Translations under genes and position numbers: made by a program
Assembly (NCBI GenBank): GCA_963974345.1
Contig: CAXBBW010000020.1
Span: 1-64,000 of the forward strand
Source of the DNA: RHLJ01 sp963974345
GTDB lineage: Bacteria; Bacteroidota; Rhodothermia; Balneolales; Balneolaceae
Reading direction: 5' to 3'
Length of the DNA: 64,000 bases
Part shown: piece by piece, positions 51,505-60,439 of the stretch
Layout: each line of letters starts with the position of its first letter
How positions within the stretch are numbered: position 1 is the first letter of the stretch
Notes under the pieces: model-generated
The model's input: only the letters and a program-made list of their open reading frames with translations
What the model was told of the DNA's origin: nothing
The model's database searches: none

Positions 51505-51514
51505 TAAGCGCTTA
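51505..51514 (-). promoter_or_regulatory. Palindrome TAAGCGCTTA upstream of the PfkB gene
   Basis: A perfect 10-bp palindrome with the AAGCGCTT core found in many LacI-family operators lies in the 230-base gap between the divergent PfkB kinase and the truncated type IX cargo gene. The same eight-base core occurs at 57193-57200, in front of the GMC oxidoreductase genes. It is only a candidate. Confidence 0.3.
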
Positions 51515-51637
51515 TTCTTTTCATTGTAGCCAGCTATTTTGACAATATTCATTCAACTAGTTTATTCTAATTATCTAAAAAATATTTGCATAACAAATCA
51601 TTATTATAAGCTGATAACTACTCAATAAGCTATTTCT

Positions 51638-52280
51638 TTGAAAAAACAATTACTTTTAATAAAAGTATTTTTGTTGGTTTTTGGAGCTTGCAACAACCTC
51701 TATTCCATTTAGCTCAATTGGTACTGGCTGGCAAACTTTTACGGTAAAAGATTGGAATTTATCTGTAACTGCTGGACAAACTTTTCGTGTGCTTTACGAA
51801 TTTGACGTTGATAATGTAGACCCTGCTGTAAATTCTGTTCCTCTTCGATTAGATGATGGAAACGGTAAACAGAATGTTAGTCACATTCTAACAGGAACAA
51901 ATTCTTATGTCGATATGTTTGCCGATAATGATACTGGTGGGCAACATGGCGTTTGGAATAAAGTTATTTATGGTCAACCGCTAATTACTACTAACGAAGG
52001 TGAGCAGGATGTTGTAAAACAGTTTGTATTGAATCAAAATTATACTAATCCTTTTAATCCAAGCACTAATACTGAGTTTAGTTTACCAGAAATATCTCAG
52101 GTTTCGCTATCAGTGTTTAATACCCTAGGGCAACAAGTTGCTACTTTAGTTGATACTCAACTCAACTCAGGTTCTCATTCTTTTATTTGGAACGCTTCAG
52201 AATCGCCTTCTGGCATATATTTCTACAGTTTACAAGCTGGGAATTTTATTCAAACTAATAAAATGTTGTTACTAAAATAA
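51638..52280 (+). pseudogene. Truncated type IX secretion cargo protein with sorting domain
   Basis: A signal-peptide-like start (TTG at 51638, MKKQLLLIKVFLLVFGA) runs in one frame and hits a stop within 26 codons. The body of the protein continues in the +1 frame from about 51681. That body of about 199 residues has a beta-rich segment (GTGWQTFTVKDWNLSVTAGQ). It ends in a Por/T9SS type-A sorting domain: NYTNPFNPSTNTEFSLPE, VFNTLGQQVATLVD, SPSGIYFYSLQAGNF, KMLLLK. An internal deletion or indel appears to have joined the signal sequence to the C-terminal part out of frame. The domain proves that the organism uses type IX secretion. Confidence 0.72.
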
Positions 52281-52309
52281 TGCTCGAACCCCTCAAACTG
52301 AGGCGTTAT

Positions 52310-52387
52310 AATTTCGTTAAAAAAAGTTACAAACTCATAAAGTTGTTTTGCTGGATGATATATTCAGATATCAACTTTAACGAAATT
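52310..52387. repeat. 12-bp inverted repeat in front of the M28 peptidase gene
   Basis: AATTTCGTTAAA (52310-52321) and TTTAACGAAATT (52376-52387) are perfect complements separated by 54 bases. The right arm ends eight bases before the TTG start codon of the peptidase. The spacing is wide for one operator but could be a looped site or an mRNA structure hiding the start region. A smaller CCTCA-AAC-TGAGG hairpin (52291-52303) lies just upstream. Confidence 0.4.
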
Positions 52388-52394
52388 AAGAATA

Positions 52395-53942
52395 TTGAAA
52401 AAGCTAACCTTTTTACTTGTAGGTATTGTACTTATTTCTAGTACTACCTTCGCTCAAACTACCGATCAAATGGTAGAGAGTATCATTTCTGAAGCCACAG
52501 AAAACTCTCATCTAAAGAAACTGGCTCACGATTTAATGGATGTGGTTGGTCCACGATTAGTTGGAACAACACAAATGCAAAATGCCCACAACTGGGCTGT
52601 TTCTACTTTTGAAGAATGGGATATTACAGCCCAGAACCAAGAATGGGGACAATGGCAAGGTTGGGAACGTGGAATTACTCATGTCGATCTTCTTGAGCCA
52701 CGAGTTGTAACTCTTGAAGGTATGCAAATGGCTTGGAGTCCAAGTACGAAACGTGGTGGTGTAAATGCTGAAGTTATTCATTTACCAATGTGGGAAAATG
52801 AAGCTGCTTTTAAAGCTTGGTTACCATCAGTTAAAGGTAAAATTGTTCTGGTTTCAATGCCACAGCCAACAGGAAGACCGGATTATAATTGGGAAGAATT
52901 TGCTACCGAAGAATCTTTCAAGAAAATGAAAGAAGAACGGAATGAGCTTTCTGAAAAGTGGAATGAAAATATTAGTAAAACTGGATTTAGCAGCAGAACT
53001 TTAGTTGCTGAAATTGAGAAAGCCGGAGCCGCTGCAATTTTTCAGTCGAGGTGGTCGAGTGGTTTTGGTGTGAATAAAATATTTGGAGCTCAAACTACAA
53101 AAATCGCTATGATTGATATATCACTTGAAGATTATGGTCTTCTATGGAGACTTTCTGAATTTGGTAATAAACCTAAAGTTAAGCTTGTTGCGGAATCCAA
53201 AGATCTTGGAAAAGTCCCAACTTTTAATACAATCGCGACAATACCAGGAACAAAAAAACCAGAAGAATATGTAATTCTATCAGCTCATTTTGATTCTTGG
53301 GATGGAGGAACAGGCGCAACTGATAATGGAACTGGAACCATCACCATGATGGAAGCTGCAAGAATTCTTAAAACTGTATACCCAAACCCTAAAAGAACCA
53401 TTATTGTTGGACTTTGGGGAAGTGAGGAACAAGGATTAAATGGCTCTGGAGCTTTTGCAGAAGATCATCCTGAAATTACAAACAACGTGCAAGCTGTCTT
53501 CAATCAAGATAATGGTACTGGTCGAGTAGTTAGAATCTCTGGGCAGGGATTTCTTCATGCATATGATTTCATTGGAGATTGGTTAGAAGCTGTACCTAGA
53601 GAATACAAAAGTGAGATTGAAACAACTTTTCCTGGAACTCCAGCAAGTGGTGGGTCTGACTATGCATCCTTCCTATCTCGTGGAGCACCTGCTTTTTCTT
53701 TAAGTTCTTTGAGTTGGAGTTATGGCACTTACACTTGGCATACGAATCGTGATACTTATGATAAAATTGTTTTTGATGATGTTCAGAACAATGCCATTCT
53801 TACCGCTATTATGGCTTATATGGCAAGCGAAGATCCAGATCAAACTCCTCGTGATAAAGCTGTTTTAGGAATTAATCCACGAAATGGAGAACAACGAACT
53901 TGGCCAACTCCGCGAACTATTAATAGAGACGGTGGTAACTAA
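52395..53942 (+). CDS. Secreted M28-family metallopeptidase
   Basis: The 515-residue protein has a signal peptide (LTFLLVGIVLISSTTFAQ), a PA-type insert (about 120-270), and an M28 zinc peptidase domain. Ligand segments are ILSAHFDSWDGGTGATDNGTG, GLWGSEEQGLNGSGAFAE, NQDNGTGRVVRI, SDYASFLSRGAPAFSL and a final histidine in YTWHTNRDTYDKI. TTG is the start codon. It is not closely similar to the M28 lipoprotein at 44274. It would digest peptides outside the cytosol. A strong hairpin follows. Confidence 0.88.
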   Translation: MKKLTFLLVGIVLISSTTFAQTTDQMVESIISEATENSHLKKLAHDLMDVVGPRLVGTTQMQNAHNWAVSTFEEWDITAQNQEWGQWQGWERGITHVDLLEPRVVTLEGMQMAWSPSTKRGGVNAEVIHLPMWENEAAFKAWLPSVKGKIVLVSMPQPTGRPDYNWEEFATEESFKKMKEERNELSEKWNENISKTGFSSRTLVAEIEKAGAAAIFQSRWSSGFGVNKIFGAQTTKIAMIDISLEDYGLLWRLSEFGNKPKVKLVAESKDLGKVPTFNTIATIPGTKKPEEYVILSAHFDSWDGGTGATDNGTGTITMMEAARILKTVYPNPKRTIIVGLWGSEEQGLNGSGAFAEDHPEITNNVQAVFNQDNGTGRVVRISGQGFLHAYDFIGDWLEAVPREYKSEIETTFPGTPASGGSDYASFLSRGAPAFSLSSLSWSYGTYTWHTNRDTYDKIVFDDVQNNAILTAIMAYMASEDPDQTPRDKAVLGINPRNGEQRTWPTPRTINRDGGN

Positions 53943-53964
53943 GTTCTTATCTTTACTAACATAC

Positions 53965-53996
53965 TTTAAGTCCCCTATCTTAATGGGGGATTTAAA
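53965..53996 (+). terminator. Transcript-end hairpin after the M28 peptidase
   Basis: TTTAAGTCCCC (53965-53975) pairs with GGGGATTTAAA (53986-53996) over 11 positions including one G-U, with a 10-base loop, 23 bases after the stop codon. It is the most stable-looking hairpin in the neighbourhood. It also faces the end of the ChbG pseudogene on the other strand. Confidence 0.6.
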
Positions 53997-54069
53997 GTTG
54001 TGTTATTTCTCTACTAAATCTCGATAGTTAATTTGCTCAATTACTAACCCTTCTATTCTATAGTTGCTC

Positions 54070-54836
54070 TTATTTTTTGCTAGTAAATAAATCAGTTAAC
54101 CCTTGTCGATCTATTGCCAAAGTTTCATAGCCATTATCTGAAATTACGCGAATCTCATCATTATCCAATCCAGGATGATAAGTAAAAAAATACGTGTTAC
54201 CCGCTTCTAAGCTTTTTAACATTTCAATTAACACATTTTTTTTGGGATGAACTAGAATTTATAGCTTCTTGCCAACTCATCCCCTTATAATAGGCCGACT
54301 CTACACTGAGCTTTTCCAAATCGACAACAATTCAATTTATATTGAAAGTTCTTTAACTAATACTCCAATTTCTGGGTTAATTCTATTAAAACCCATACGT
54401 GTTGAAATATGACTTATTCTCGGAACCTTTCTAATTGCTAACTCAATCTGAACCCTTAATTCCTTTTCTATCTCATCAATTTTTTATATCATTTTCCTGA
54501 ATAGATAACCTGCGTAATTATCGTTAGCAAAAGATATTGGAAAAAATACCTGTCTTCATCTATTAAATTTTGAATTTCAGTAAGAGGTCTCCATTTTACA
54601 TTATCCCATGCACTTGTTAATGCAAGATGGATACCTACTTCAACTTCAGAATTCTCTTCCAACAATCGAACAGCCTCCGAAAACCAAGGTGAAGGAACAA
54701 TTACTTCGATTGATATCTCAATCCCATTTATTTGTGACTCAATCAAAGCTAAATTCCCAGAATGAGAATATTCCGTATCATCTCCTCCGACTAATAATTT
54801 TGGAGATTCTTGTGCAAAACTGTTTCAGTAAAACAT
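54070..54836 (-). pseudogene. ChbG/HpnK (YdjC-like) carbohydrate deacetylase, heavily mutated
   Basis: Pieces in several minus-strand frames line up as one YdjC-family deacetylase. N-terminal: FAQESPKLLVGGDDTEYSHS, then VPSPWFSEAVRLLEENSEVE and VGIHLALTSAWDNVKWRPLT. After a frameshift at the A6 run 54541-54546: FANDNYAGYLFRKMI. After an in-frame stop near 54485: IEKELRVQIELAIRKVPRIS. Further frameshifts precede VVDLEKLSVESAYYKGMSW and the C-terminal TYHPGLDNDEIRVISDNGYE, ending at TAA 54070-54072. The signal peptide is gone (a stop at 54825-54827), and the usual metal-ligand His in SSHMG reads STRMG. At least five lesions make this a true pseudogene. It fills most of the otherwise gene-free 53943-54937 stretch. 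Confidence 0.82.
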
Positions 54837-54937
54837 CTGTAAAGTTTTAAGAAATAGTACTTTTTTATATGTTTTTTTATCAACTTAGTATTAAAGTAAA
54901 AGTTGATTATTGCCTTCCGTATACATAAAATTTATTT

Positions 54938-56701
54938 ATGAATAAAACTTCATTTTATTTAAAGTATTTTCTTGCATCTACTGTTATTTATGTTGCCACT
55001 TTTTTATTTATAGATCATCTATTTTATAAATCAAATTTAGAGTATACGATTGCAAAACAACACCAAAAGTTAAATTTAAAAACAGCTTATATAAGTAATT
55101 TCTTTGAACCCATACTTAAAGATATCGAGCTACTTGCAAACCAAACTACTCTTCAACGTTATTTAAATTATTCAGACAACAAACTAGATTTAATTAACGA
55201 CTATAATCTATTTGCCGAAGTAAATAAAAGCTATAATCAGATTCGTGTTATTGATGAAAATGGTTTAGAAAGTATTCGTATAAATTATTCTCAAGACTCA
55301 GTGGAAGTAGTTTCTGATGCTTTTTTACAAGAGAAAAAAGATCGAGATTATTTTTTAGAAGCAAGTACTTACAACAAAAATGAAATCTATGTTTCCAGAA
55401 TTGAACTGAATAAAGAGTTTGGTGCTATAGAAATACCCTATCGTCCAGTTTTAAGAGTTTCTAAACCATTATTCAATAAAAGTAATGATCGAAAAGGAAT
55501 TATAATTACAAACTATGATGCAGGAATTTTCCTTGAAAAATTTGCAGAATACCACAAAGAAGAAGAAGATTTCTTTTTCCTTAACAAAGATGGCTATTTT
55601 ATTTCAGCCCCCAAAGAGTATCCACTTTGGGGATTTATGATTTCCAAAATAGGTGATAAGAACTTTAATTTTTATTTTCCTAATGTTTGGTCTCAAATTA
55701 AATCTAAAAAAAATGGTTCTTTTTTATCTAACCAAGGTCTTTTTGTATTTGAGAATTTTGGGTTCTCTGATTTTAATCTATTGAGCATAGACACAAAATC
55801 GATTATTACCCAAAATAGATGGATAATGAGTACTTGGATACCTCAAGAAAGATTAGATCATCTGTTATATAGCTATAGAAAGAATCTTTACCTAGTATTT
55901 TTTCTTTTACTGTTCTCTACTTTTATTGGTCTATATTTTTTAGCGAAAAATCGTCTAGATTTAATCACAAAAGACCAGCAGCTTACTTCTATAAATAAGA
56001 AATTAAAAACCAATCAAAAAGAATTAGTAAACAAAAACAAAGAGTTAGAGCAATTTGTTTATATTACTTCTCATGATCTTCAAGAACCGCTTAGAACTAT
56101 CTCCAGCTATACACAAATTTTAAAAGAAGATTATGAAAATAAGCTTGATAAAGATGGAAAACGGTTTCTTGAATATTTATTCAATTCTTCAGAAAGGTTA
56201 ATGGACCTTATTAAGGGTATCTTAGATTATACACGAATTGAAAAACTTGATAAAAAAGAGCTAATAAAAACTAACCTATTAATTGAAGAGATACTTCAAG
56301 ATTTACAGCATAGTATAGATAGAACAAATGCAGAAATTCATGTAAGCATTCTTCCTAATATTATTGGTTTCCCTACTTTAATAAGGCTTTTGTTTCAGAA
56401 TTTAATTTCTAATGCCATAAAATTTCATAGAAATGGAGTTCCCCCAAAAATTCTAATATCAGGAATAGAATTCTCTGACTCAAAAGAATTTTGTATAACA
56501 GATAATGGCATTGGGATTAAAACAAAGCACCACAAAAAGATTTTTAATATGTTCCAAAGGCTACATTCTCAAAAAGATTACGAAGGTAGCGGGATTGGTC
56601 TTTCTTTATGTAAAAAAATTGTAGATTTGCATAGCGGTAAAATTTCGATAGAACCAAATGAAGAAATAGGCAGTACTTTCAAAATTAGTTTGCCTGACTA
56701 A
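54938..56701 (+). CDS. Sensor histidine kinase with periplasmic Cache-like domain
   Basis: The 587-residue protein has a first membrane helix (about 8-28) and a large extracytosolic domain resembling double Cache (about 40-310, with IRVIDENGLESIRINY and FFFLNKDGYFISAPK). A second helix (about 320-340), a coiled coil, and a HisKA domain follow, the latter with the phospho-acceptor in YITSHDLQEPLRTISSYTQIL (His379). The HATPase (NLISNAIKFHRNG, DNGIGIKTKHHKK, GSGIGLSLCKKIV) completes it. The H-box HDLQEPLR is the phytochrome-like subtype often paired with small Rcp1-like receivers. One follows four bases downstream. Confidence 0.92.
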   Translation: MNKTSFYLKYFLASTVIYVATFLFIDHLFYKSNLEYTIAKQHQKLNLKTAYISNFFEPILKDIELLANQTTLQRYLNYSDNKLDLINDYNLFAEVNKSYNQIRVIDENGLESIRINYSQDSVEVVSDAFLQEKKDRDYFLEASTYNKNEIYVSRIELNKEFGAIEIPYRPVLRVSKPLFNKSNDRKGIIITNYDAGIFLEKFAEYHKEEEDFFFLNKDGYFISAPKEYPLWGFMISKIGDKNFNFYFPNVWSQIKSKKNGSFLSNQGLFVFENFGFSDFNLLSIDTKSIITQNRWIMSTWIPQERLDHLLYSYRKNLYLVFFLLLFSTFIGLYFLAKNRLDLITKDQQLTSINKKLKTNQKELVNKNKELEQFVYITSHDLQEPLRTISSYTQILKEDYENKLDKDGKRFLEYLFNSSERLMDLIKGILDYTRIEKLDKKELIKTNLLIEEILQDLQHSIDRTNAEIHVSILPNIIGFPTLIRLLFQNLISNAIKFHRNGVPPKILISGIEFSDSKEFCITDNGIGIKTKHHKKIFNMFQRLHSQKDYEGSGIGLSLCKKIVDLHSGKISIEPNEEIGSTFKISLPD

Positions 56702-56705
56702 ACTT

Positions 56706-57110
56706 ATGAAAAGAAAACTTGATACCATTCTTTTAATTGATGACAGAGAAGAAGATAATTTTCTTCATACCAGAAATATAAAGAAGACAGGCTTTAAAGG
56801 GAGTATCCTTTCTATTGAAGCCCCAGAAGATGCTGTCAAAATTCTTACCCCACAAAATTCAAATTCAATTCTTCCAGATCTTATTTTTCTAGACATAAAT
56901 ATGCCTCGAATAAATGGATGGGAACTATTGGAAGAATATACTTCGATGGCACCAATGCTTAAATTTCTTCCAATTATCTACGTTCTTTCTACCAATGATA
57001 ATCTTGAAAACCCTAACGACCCAAATAGTTTTCTAATACCTGAGGAAAATTTATTAAAACCTCTTACTTCTCTGAGATTTAAGGAAATAGTTAACCTTCA
57101 TTTTAGTTAG
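56706..57110 (+). CDS. Stand-alone response regulator (Rcp1-like receiver)
   Basis: The 134-residue single receiver domain has acidic residues in LLIDDREEDNFLH, the phospho-acceptor in DLIFLDINMPRINGWELLEEY (Asp63), a conserved Ser/Thr in IYVLSTNDN and the Lys in ENLLKPLTSLRF. It has no output domain. It begins four bases after the kinase stop and must be its cognate partner. Output is probably by protein interaction, as with other Rcp1-like or CheY-like receivers. Confidence 0.92.
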   Translation: MKRKLDTILLIDDREEDNFLHTRNIKKTGFKGSILSIEAPEDAVKILTPQNSNSILPDLIFLDINMPRINGWELLEEYTSMAPMLKFLPIIYVLSTNDNLENPNDPNSFLIPEENLLKPLTSLRFKEIVNLHFS

Positions 57111-57190
57111 TGAGCCCGCACATTTCTTAATTCCTAAAATCTTTTTACTAATCATTTTCGCAAAGTTCATGGAAAGTAATTATGTTCTAC

Positions 57191-57202
57191 AAAAGCGCTT
57201 TT
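57191..57202 (+). promoter_or_regulatory. Perfect palindrome AAAAGCGCTTTT, LacI-like operator candidate
   Basis: A perfect 12-bp palindrome lies 27 bases upstream of the gluconate-dehydrogenase-like small-subunit gene. Its centre resembles operators of LacI/CcpA-family sugar regulators. Its place in a promoter region of a sugar oxidation cassette supports a regulatory role. No LacI-family gene is present in the window. Confidence 0.42.
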
Positions 57203-57228
57203 CCATCTAACCTTTTATTCACTTTTTT

Positions 57229-57750
57229 ATGAAACGACGAGACGCATTAAAAACCTTAATGATGGCTTCAGGTAGCATGCTTGTACTACCATCTTGGGCG
57301 ATTGGCTGGAAAGCTGACGATATGGCTCGAATGAATACCACGTTTACAGATTACCAAATCAAAATTATTACTTCTCTAGTCGATATGATAATCCCTTCCA
57401 ATGGAGAAATTGGCGGACTTTCAGTTGGAGTAGATCAATATTTAATTGGCTTAATTAGTCGTTGTTTTGAAGAGGAGTTTCAAGGAAATTTTAAAGCTAA
57501 TCTTGGTCAACTAGATGATCATGCACAAGAAAAATATGGGAAACAGTTTTCAGATTGTGATAGAAAAACACAAGAAAACTTATTTAAATCCATGAAAACT
57601 AATGAAGATGAAAATGACGAGGATTTCTTTAATTTTATGAAATCACAAACAATAAAAGGATTTGAAACTTCGGAAGAAGTTATGGTGAATTATCACGGTT
57701 TTGTACTTATGCCGGGGTTTTATGATGGAAACGTAGACGTGGAGGCTTAA
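57229..57750 (+). CDS. Gluconate 2-dehydrogenase subunit 3-family protein
   Basis: The 173-residue protein begins MKRRDALKTLMMASGSMLVLP, a twin-arginine-type signal. The family region includes FTDYQIKIITSLVDMIIPSN and VMVNYHGFVLMPGFYDGNV. Such small subunits accompany GMC flavoproteins that oxidise sugars and aid their Tat-dependent export and assembly. It ends three bases before the GMC gene, so the two should be translated together. Glucoside 3-dehydrogenase small subunits (LacC/ThuB-like) are in the same family. Confidence 0.87.
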   Translation: MKRRDALKTLMMASGSMLVLPSWAIGWKADDMARMNTTFTDYQIKIITSLVDMIIPSNGEIGGLSVGVDQYLIGLISRCFEEEFQGNFKANLGQLDDHAQEKYGKQFSDCDRKTQENLFKSMKTNEDENDEDFFNFMKSQTIKGFETSEEVMVNYHGFVLMPGFYDGNVDVEA

Positions 57751-57753
57751 GAA

Positions 57754-59463
57754 ATGGCAAACCTAAATATAGATTCAAAAAAAAGTAGAACATACGACGC
57801 AATTGTAATTGGTTCAGGAGCAAGTGGTGGCTGGGCTGCGAAGGAACTTTGTGATGCAGGACTAAAAACCTTATGCCTCGATCGTGGAAAAAATATCAAA
57901 CATATCGAAGACTACCCAGCTGCATCAAAAGCACCATTTGATTTTGAATTCCGAGGAACACTACCTCTTGAAAAAAGATCTGGATTAAGTAGTGGCCGTT
58001 GGTTATCTGAAACCAATGTGCAGTGGGCATTAGCTCAAGATGAACAAGAAGTAGTATATGAAAAGCCATTTCGATGGTTTCGTGGGTATCATGTTGGAGG
58101 AAAATCTTTATTATGGGCTCGCCAAACTCAACGTTGGAGTGATTATGATTTTGAAGGTCCAGACCGTGATGGTTTTGCAGTAGATTGGCCAATTCGATAT
58201 AAAGAATTAGCTCCATGGTACGATCATGTTGAGAAATTCGCAGGTATTTCGGGTGATAGAGATGGTTTGGATGTACTTCCTGATGGACAGTTTCTTCCGT
58301 CTACCGAGTTAAATATTGTTGAAAAACATTTTAAAGCTTCCCTAAAAAAACATTACGGTGACTCTAGACATCTTATTTATGGACGGTGTGCTCATGTAAC
58401 GGAACCCAAAGAAATCCATATTCAGCAAGGTCGTGGAAAGTGCATGGCTCAGCGTCAATGTAACCGTGGTTGTATTCTAGGTGGTTACTTCAGTTCAAAC
58501 TCTTCTACTATTCCATGGGCGTTAAAAACTGGAAACCTCACGATGAGACCTGATGCAGTTGTTGAATCAGTAATTTATGACGAGGATAAAGGTAAAGCTG
58601 TCGGTGTTAGAATTATCGACCGACTTACCAGAGAAACAATCGAATTTTATGCTGATATTATCTTTGTAAATGCGTCTACTATTAATTCGAATGCCATCCT
58701 TTTAAACTCCAGATCCAATCGTTTTCCGAACGGACTTGGAAATGACAATGAATTAATGGGTAAATATTTTACTTGGCACAATTATCGTGGACATGCAGGC
58801 GCAACTGTTCCAGGATTTTCTAATAAAAAAGAAGAAGGTGCCCGACCAACAAATGCTTATATCCCTAGATTTAGAAATGTTAAAAAGCAAGAAACAGATT
58901 TCTTACGAGGTTACGCTATCGGCGTTTCTGCAGGTCGAGGTTCTGGCTCAGATACAAGTATGATTGGGGATGAACTTAGAGACAATATTCTAAATCCAAA
59001 GCTTAGCGATGAATGGCATATTAGTACCTGGATGATGGGGGAATGCGTACCTGTCGAGGATAACCATATTCGTTTACACAATAGTCTTGTTGATAAATAT
59101 GGCATACCTCAAATTGTACTATCAGCTGAATGGAAGGAAAATGATATTAAACAAGCTGATGACTATGTAGAACAGTGTACTCAAATGTTTGAAAAGGCTG
59201 GTTTTAAAAATATCAACGCCAACAACCGAGATACTTTGCCTGGATCAGATATCCATGAAATGGGCGGAGTAAGAATGGGCAAAGATTCAAAAACATCGCT
59301 TTTGAATAACTACAATCAGCTTCATCAATGTAAGAATGTATTTGTTACTGATGGAGCTTGCATGACTTCAGGTGGAACCCAAAATCCAACACTCCATTTT
59401 ATGGCTTTAACAGCACGCGCTGCAAATCATGCCATTGATGAACTCAAAAAGAATAACTTATAG
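57754..59463 (+). CDS. GMC-family FAD oxidoreductase (sugar dehydrogenase large subunit)
   Basis: The 569-residue flavoenzyme has the FAD-binding start DAIVIGSGASGGWAAKELCDAG, and the conserved FRGYHVGGKSLLWARQTQRW. A cysteine-rich segment, GKCMAQRQCNRGCILGGYF, follows. The C-terminal region has DIHEMGGVRMGKDSKTSL and the active-site pair in SGGTQNPTLHFMALTARA. It probably moves to the periplasm with the Tat-bearing small subunit. Substrates may be gluconate, free sugars or glycosides at C3. The adjacent isomerase/epimerase favours a keto-sugar pathway, an inference. Confidence 0.9.
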   Translation: MANLNIDSKKSRTYDAIVIGSGASGGWAAKELCDAGLKTLCLDRGKNIKHIEDYPAASKAPFDFEFRGTLPLEKRSGLSSGRWLSETNVQWALAQDEQEVVYEKPFRWFRGYHVGGKSLLWARQTQRWSDYDFEGPDRDGFAVDWPIRYKELAPWYDHVEKFAGISGDRDGLDVLPDGQFLPSTELNIVEKHFKASLKKHYGDSRHLIYGRCAHVTEPKEIHIQQGRGKCMAQRQCNRGCILGGYFSSNSSTIPWALKTGNLTMRPDAVVESVIYDEDKGKAVGVRIIDRLTRETIEFYADIIFVNASTINSNAILLNSRSNRFPNGLGNDNELMGKYFTWHNYRGHAGATVPGFSNKKEEGARPTNAYIPRFRNVKKQETDFLRGYAIGVSAGRGSGSDTSMIGDELRDNILNPKLSDEWHISTWMMGECVPVEDNHIRLHNSLVDKYGIPQIVLSAEWKENDIKQADDYVEQCTQMFEKAGFKNINANNRDTLPGSDIHEMGGVRMGKDSKTSLLNNYNQLHQCKNVFVTDGACMTSGGTQNPTLHFMALTARAANHAIDELKKNNL

Positions 59464-59474
59464 TCTCTTATATC

Positions 59475-60344
59475 TTGATGAAAGCTTTAACACTCCTATT
59501 TTTAGTATCTCTATTCTTAATTCCACAAGAGAAATCTGTAGCTCAAGAAACAGGGGATCCTTTATATACCGCTGAACTTGGGGTACAGATGTATACATTT
59601 CGTAATATACTTCAGGAACAAGGTCTTGAAGCTACGCTCGATATTGTAAAAGATATGGGCTTCAAGTATGTTGAAGGTGGTGGCGCCAGAGGAGTTACCA
59701 CTAAAGAATACCTTCAAATGTTAGCAGACCGTGGCTTAAGCGTCCCTTCTACCGGTACTGGATACCAACAACTCATTGATGATCCTCAAGCTGTAGCTGA
59801 TCAAGCAAAAGCGTTAGGAGCCAAATATGTGATGTGTTCGTGGGTAAATCATGATACTGGAAATTTTAATTTCTTGAATGCAAGCGAAGCTGTTGAAGTA
59901 TTCAATAAAGCGGGTAAAGTGCTAGCGGAAAACGGTATAACGTTTATGTATCACATGCATGGTTATGAATTTGTGCCACATAGAGAAGGAACTCTAATGG
60001 ATTATATCTTTGAAAATACTGATCCCGAGTATGTTTCTTTTGAAATGGATATACTTTGGACTCATTTTGGTGGCGGAAACCCAACGCACCTTCTCCAAAA
60101 GTACGAAGGAAGATTTAAAGCCTTACACCTTAAAGATCTTCGAAAAGGAACACTGAAAGATCACACTGGTCTCACGCCCGGTACAAATGATGTAATACTT
60201 GGTGCTGGCGAAATTGATATTCCAGGAATTCTTAGAGAGGCAAATAAACAAGGTATTAAGTATATGTTTATTGAAGATGAAAGCCCTGATCCACTATATC
60301 AAGTACCTGAAAGTATTAAATACTTAAAGAGTTTAACATATTAA
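59475..60344 (+). CDS. Secreted sugar phosphate isomerase/epimerase-like TIM barrel
   Basis: The 289-residue xylose-isomerase-like TIM barrel has a signal peptide (LTLLFLVSLFLIPQEKSVAQ) and conserved metal-site segments: GVQMYTFRNILQEQGLEATL, YHMHGYEFVP, FEMDILWTHFGGGNP, KALHLKDLRKG and MFIEDESPDP. It starts 11 bases after the GMC gene and is probably in the same operon. Export of such a protein is typical of Bacteroidota keto-sugar or 3-keto-glycoside pathways, in which these barrels act as epimerases or lyases. The exact reaction is not known. Confidence 0.87.
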   Translation: MMKALTLLFLVSLFLIPQEKSVAQETGDPLYTAELGVQMYTFRNILQEQGLEATLDIVKDMGFKYVEGGGARGVTTKEYLQMLADRGLSVPSTGTGYQQLIDDPQAVADQAKALGAKYVMCSWVNHDTGNFNFLNASEAVEVFNKAGKVLAENGITFMYHMHGYEFVPHREGTLMDYIFENTDPEYVSFEMDILWTHFGGGNPTHLLQKYEGRFKALHLKDLRKGTLKDHTGLTPGTNDVILGAGEIDIPGILREANKQGIKYMFIEDESPDPLYQVPESIKYLKSLTY

Positions 60345-60439
60345 ATTCCATTTTTAGTTATTTCTTTTTACACTGTTTCATCTATTCAAAAAGGGACAAT
60401 ACTTGTGGAAATTCTTTTCATAAACCAAATACTACGATT

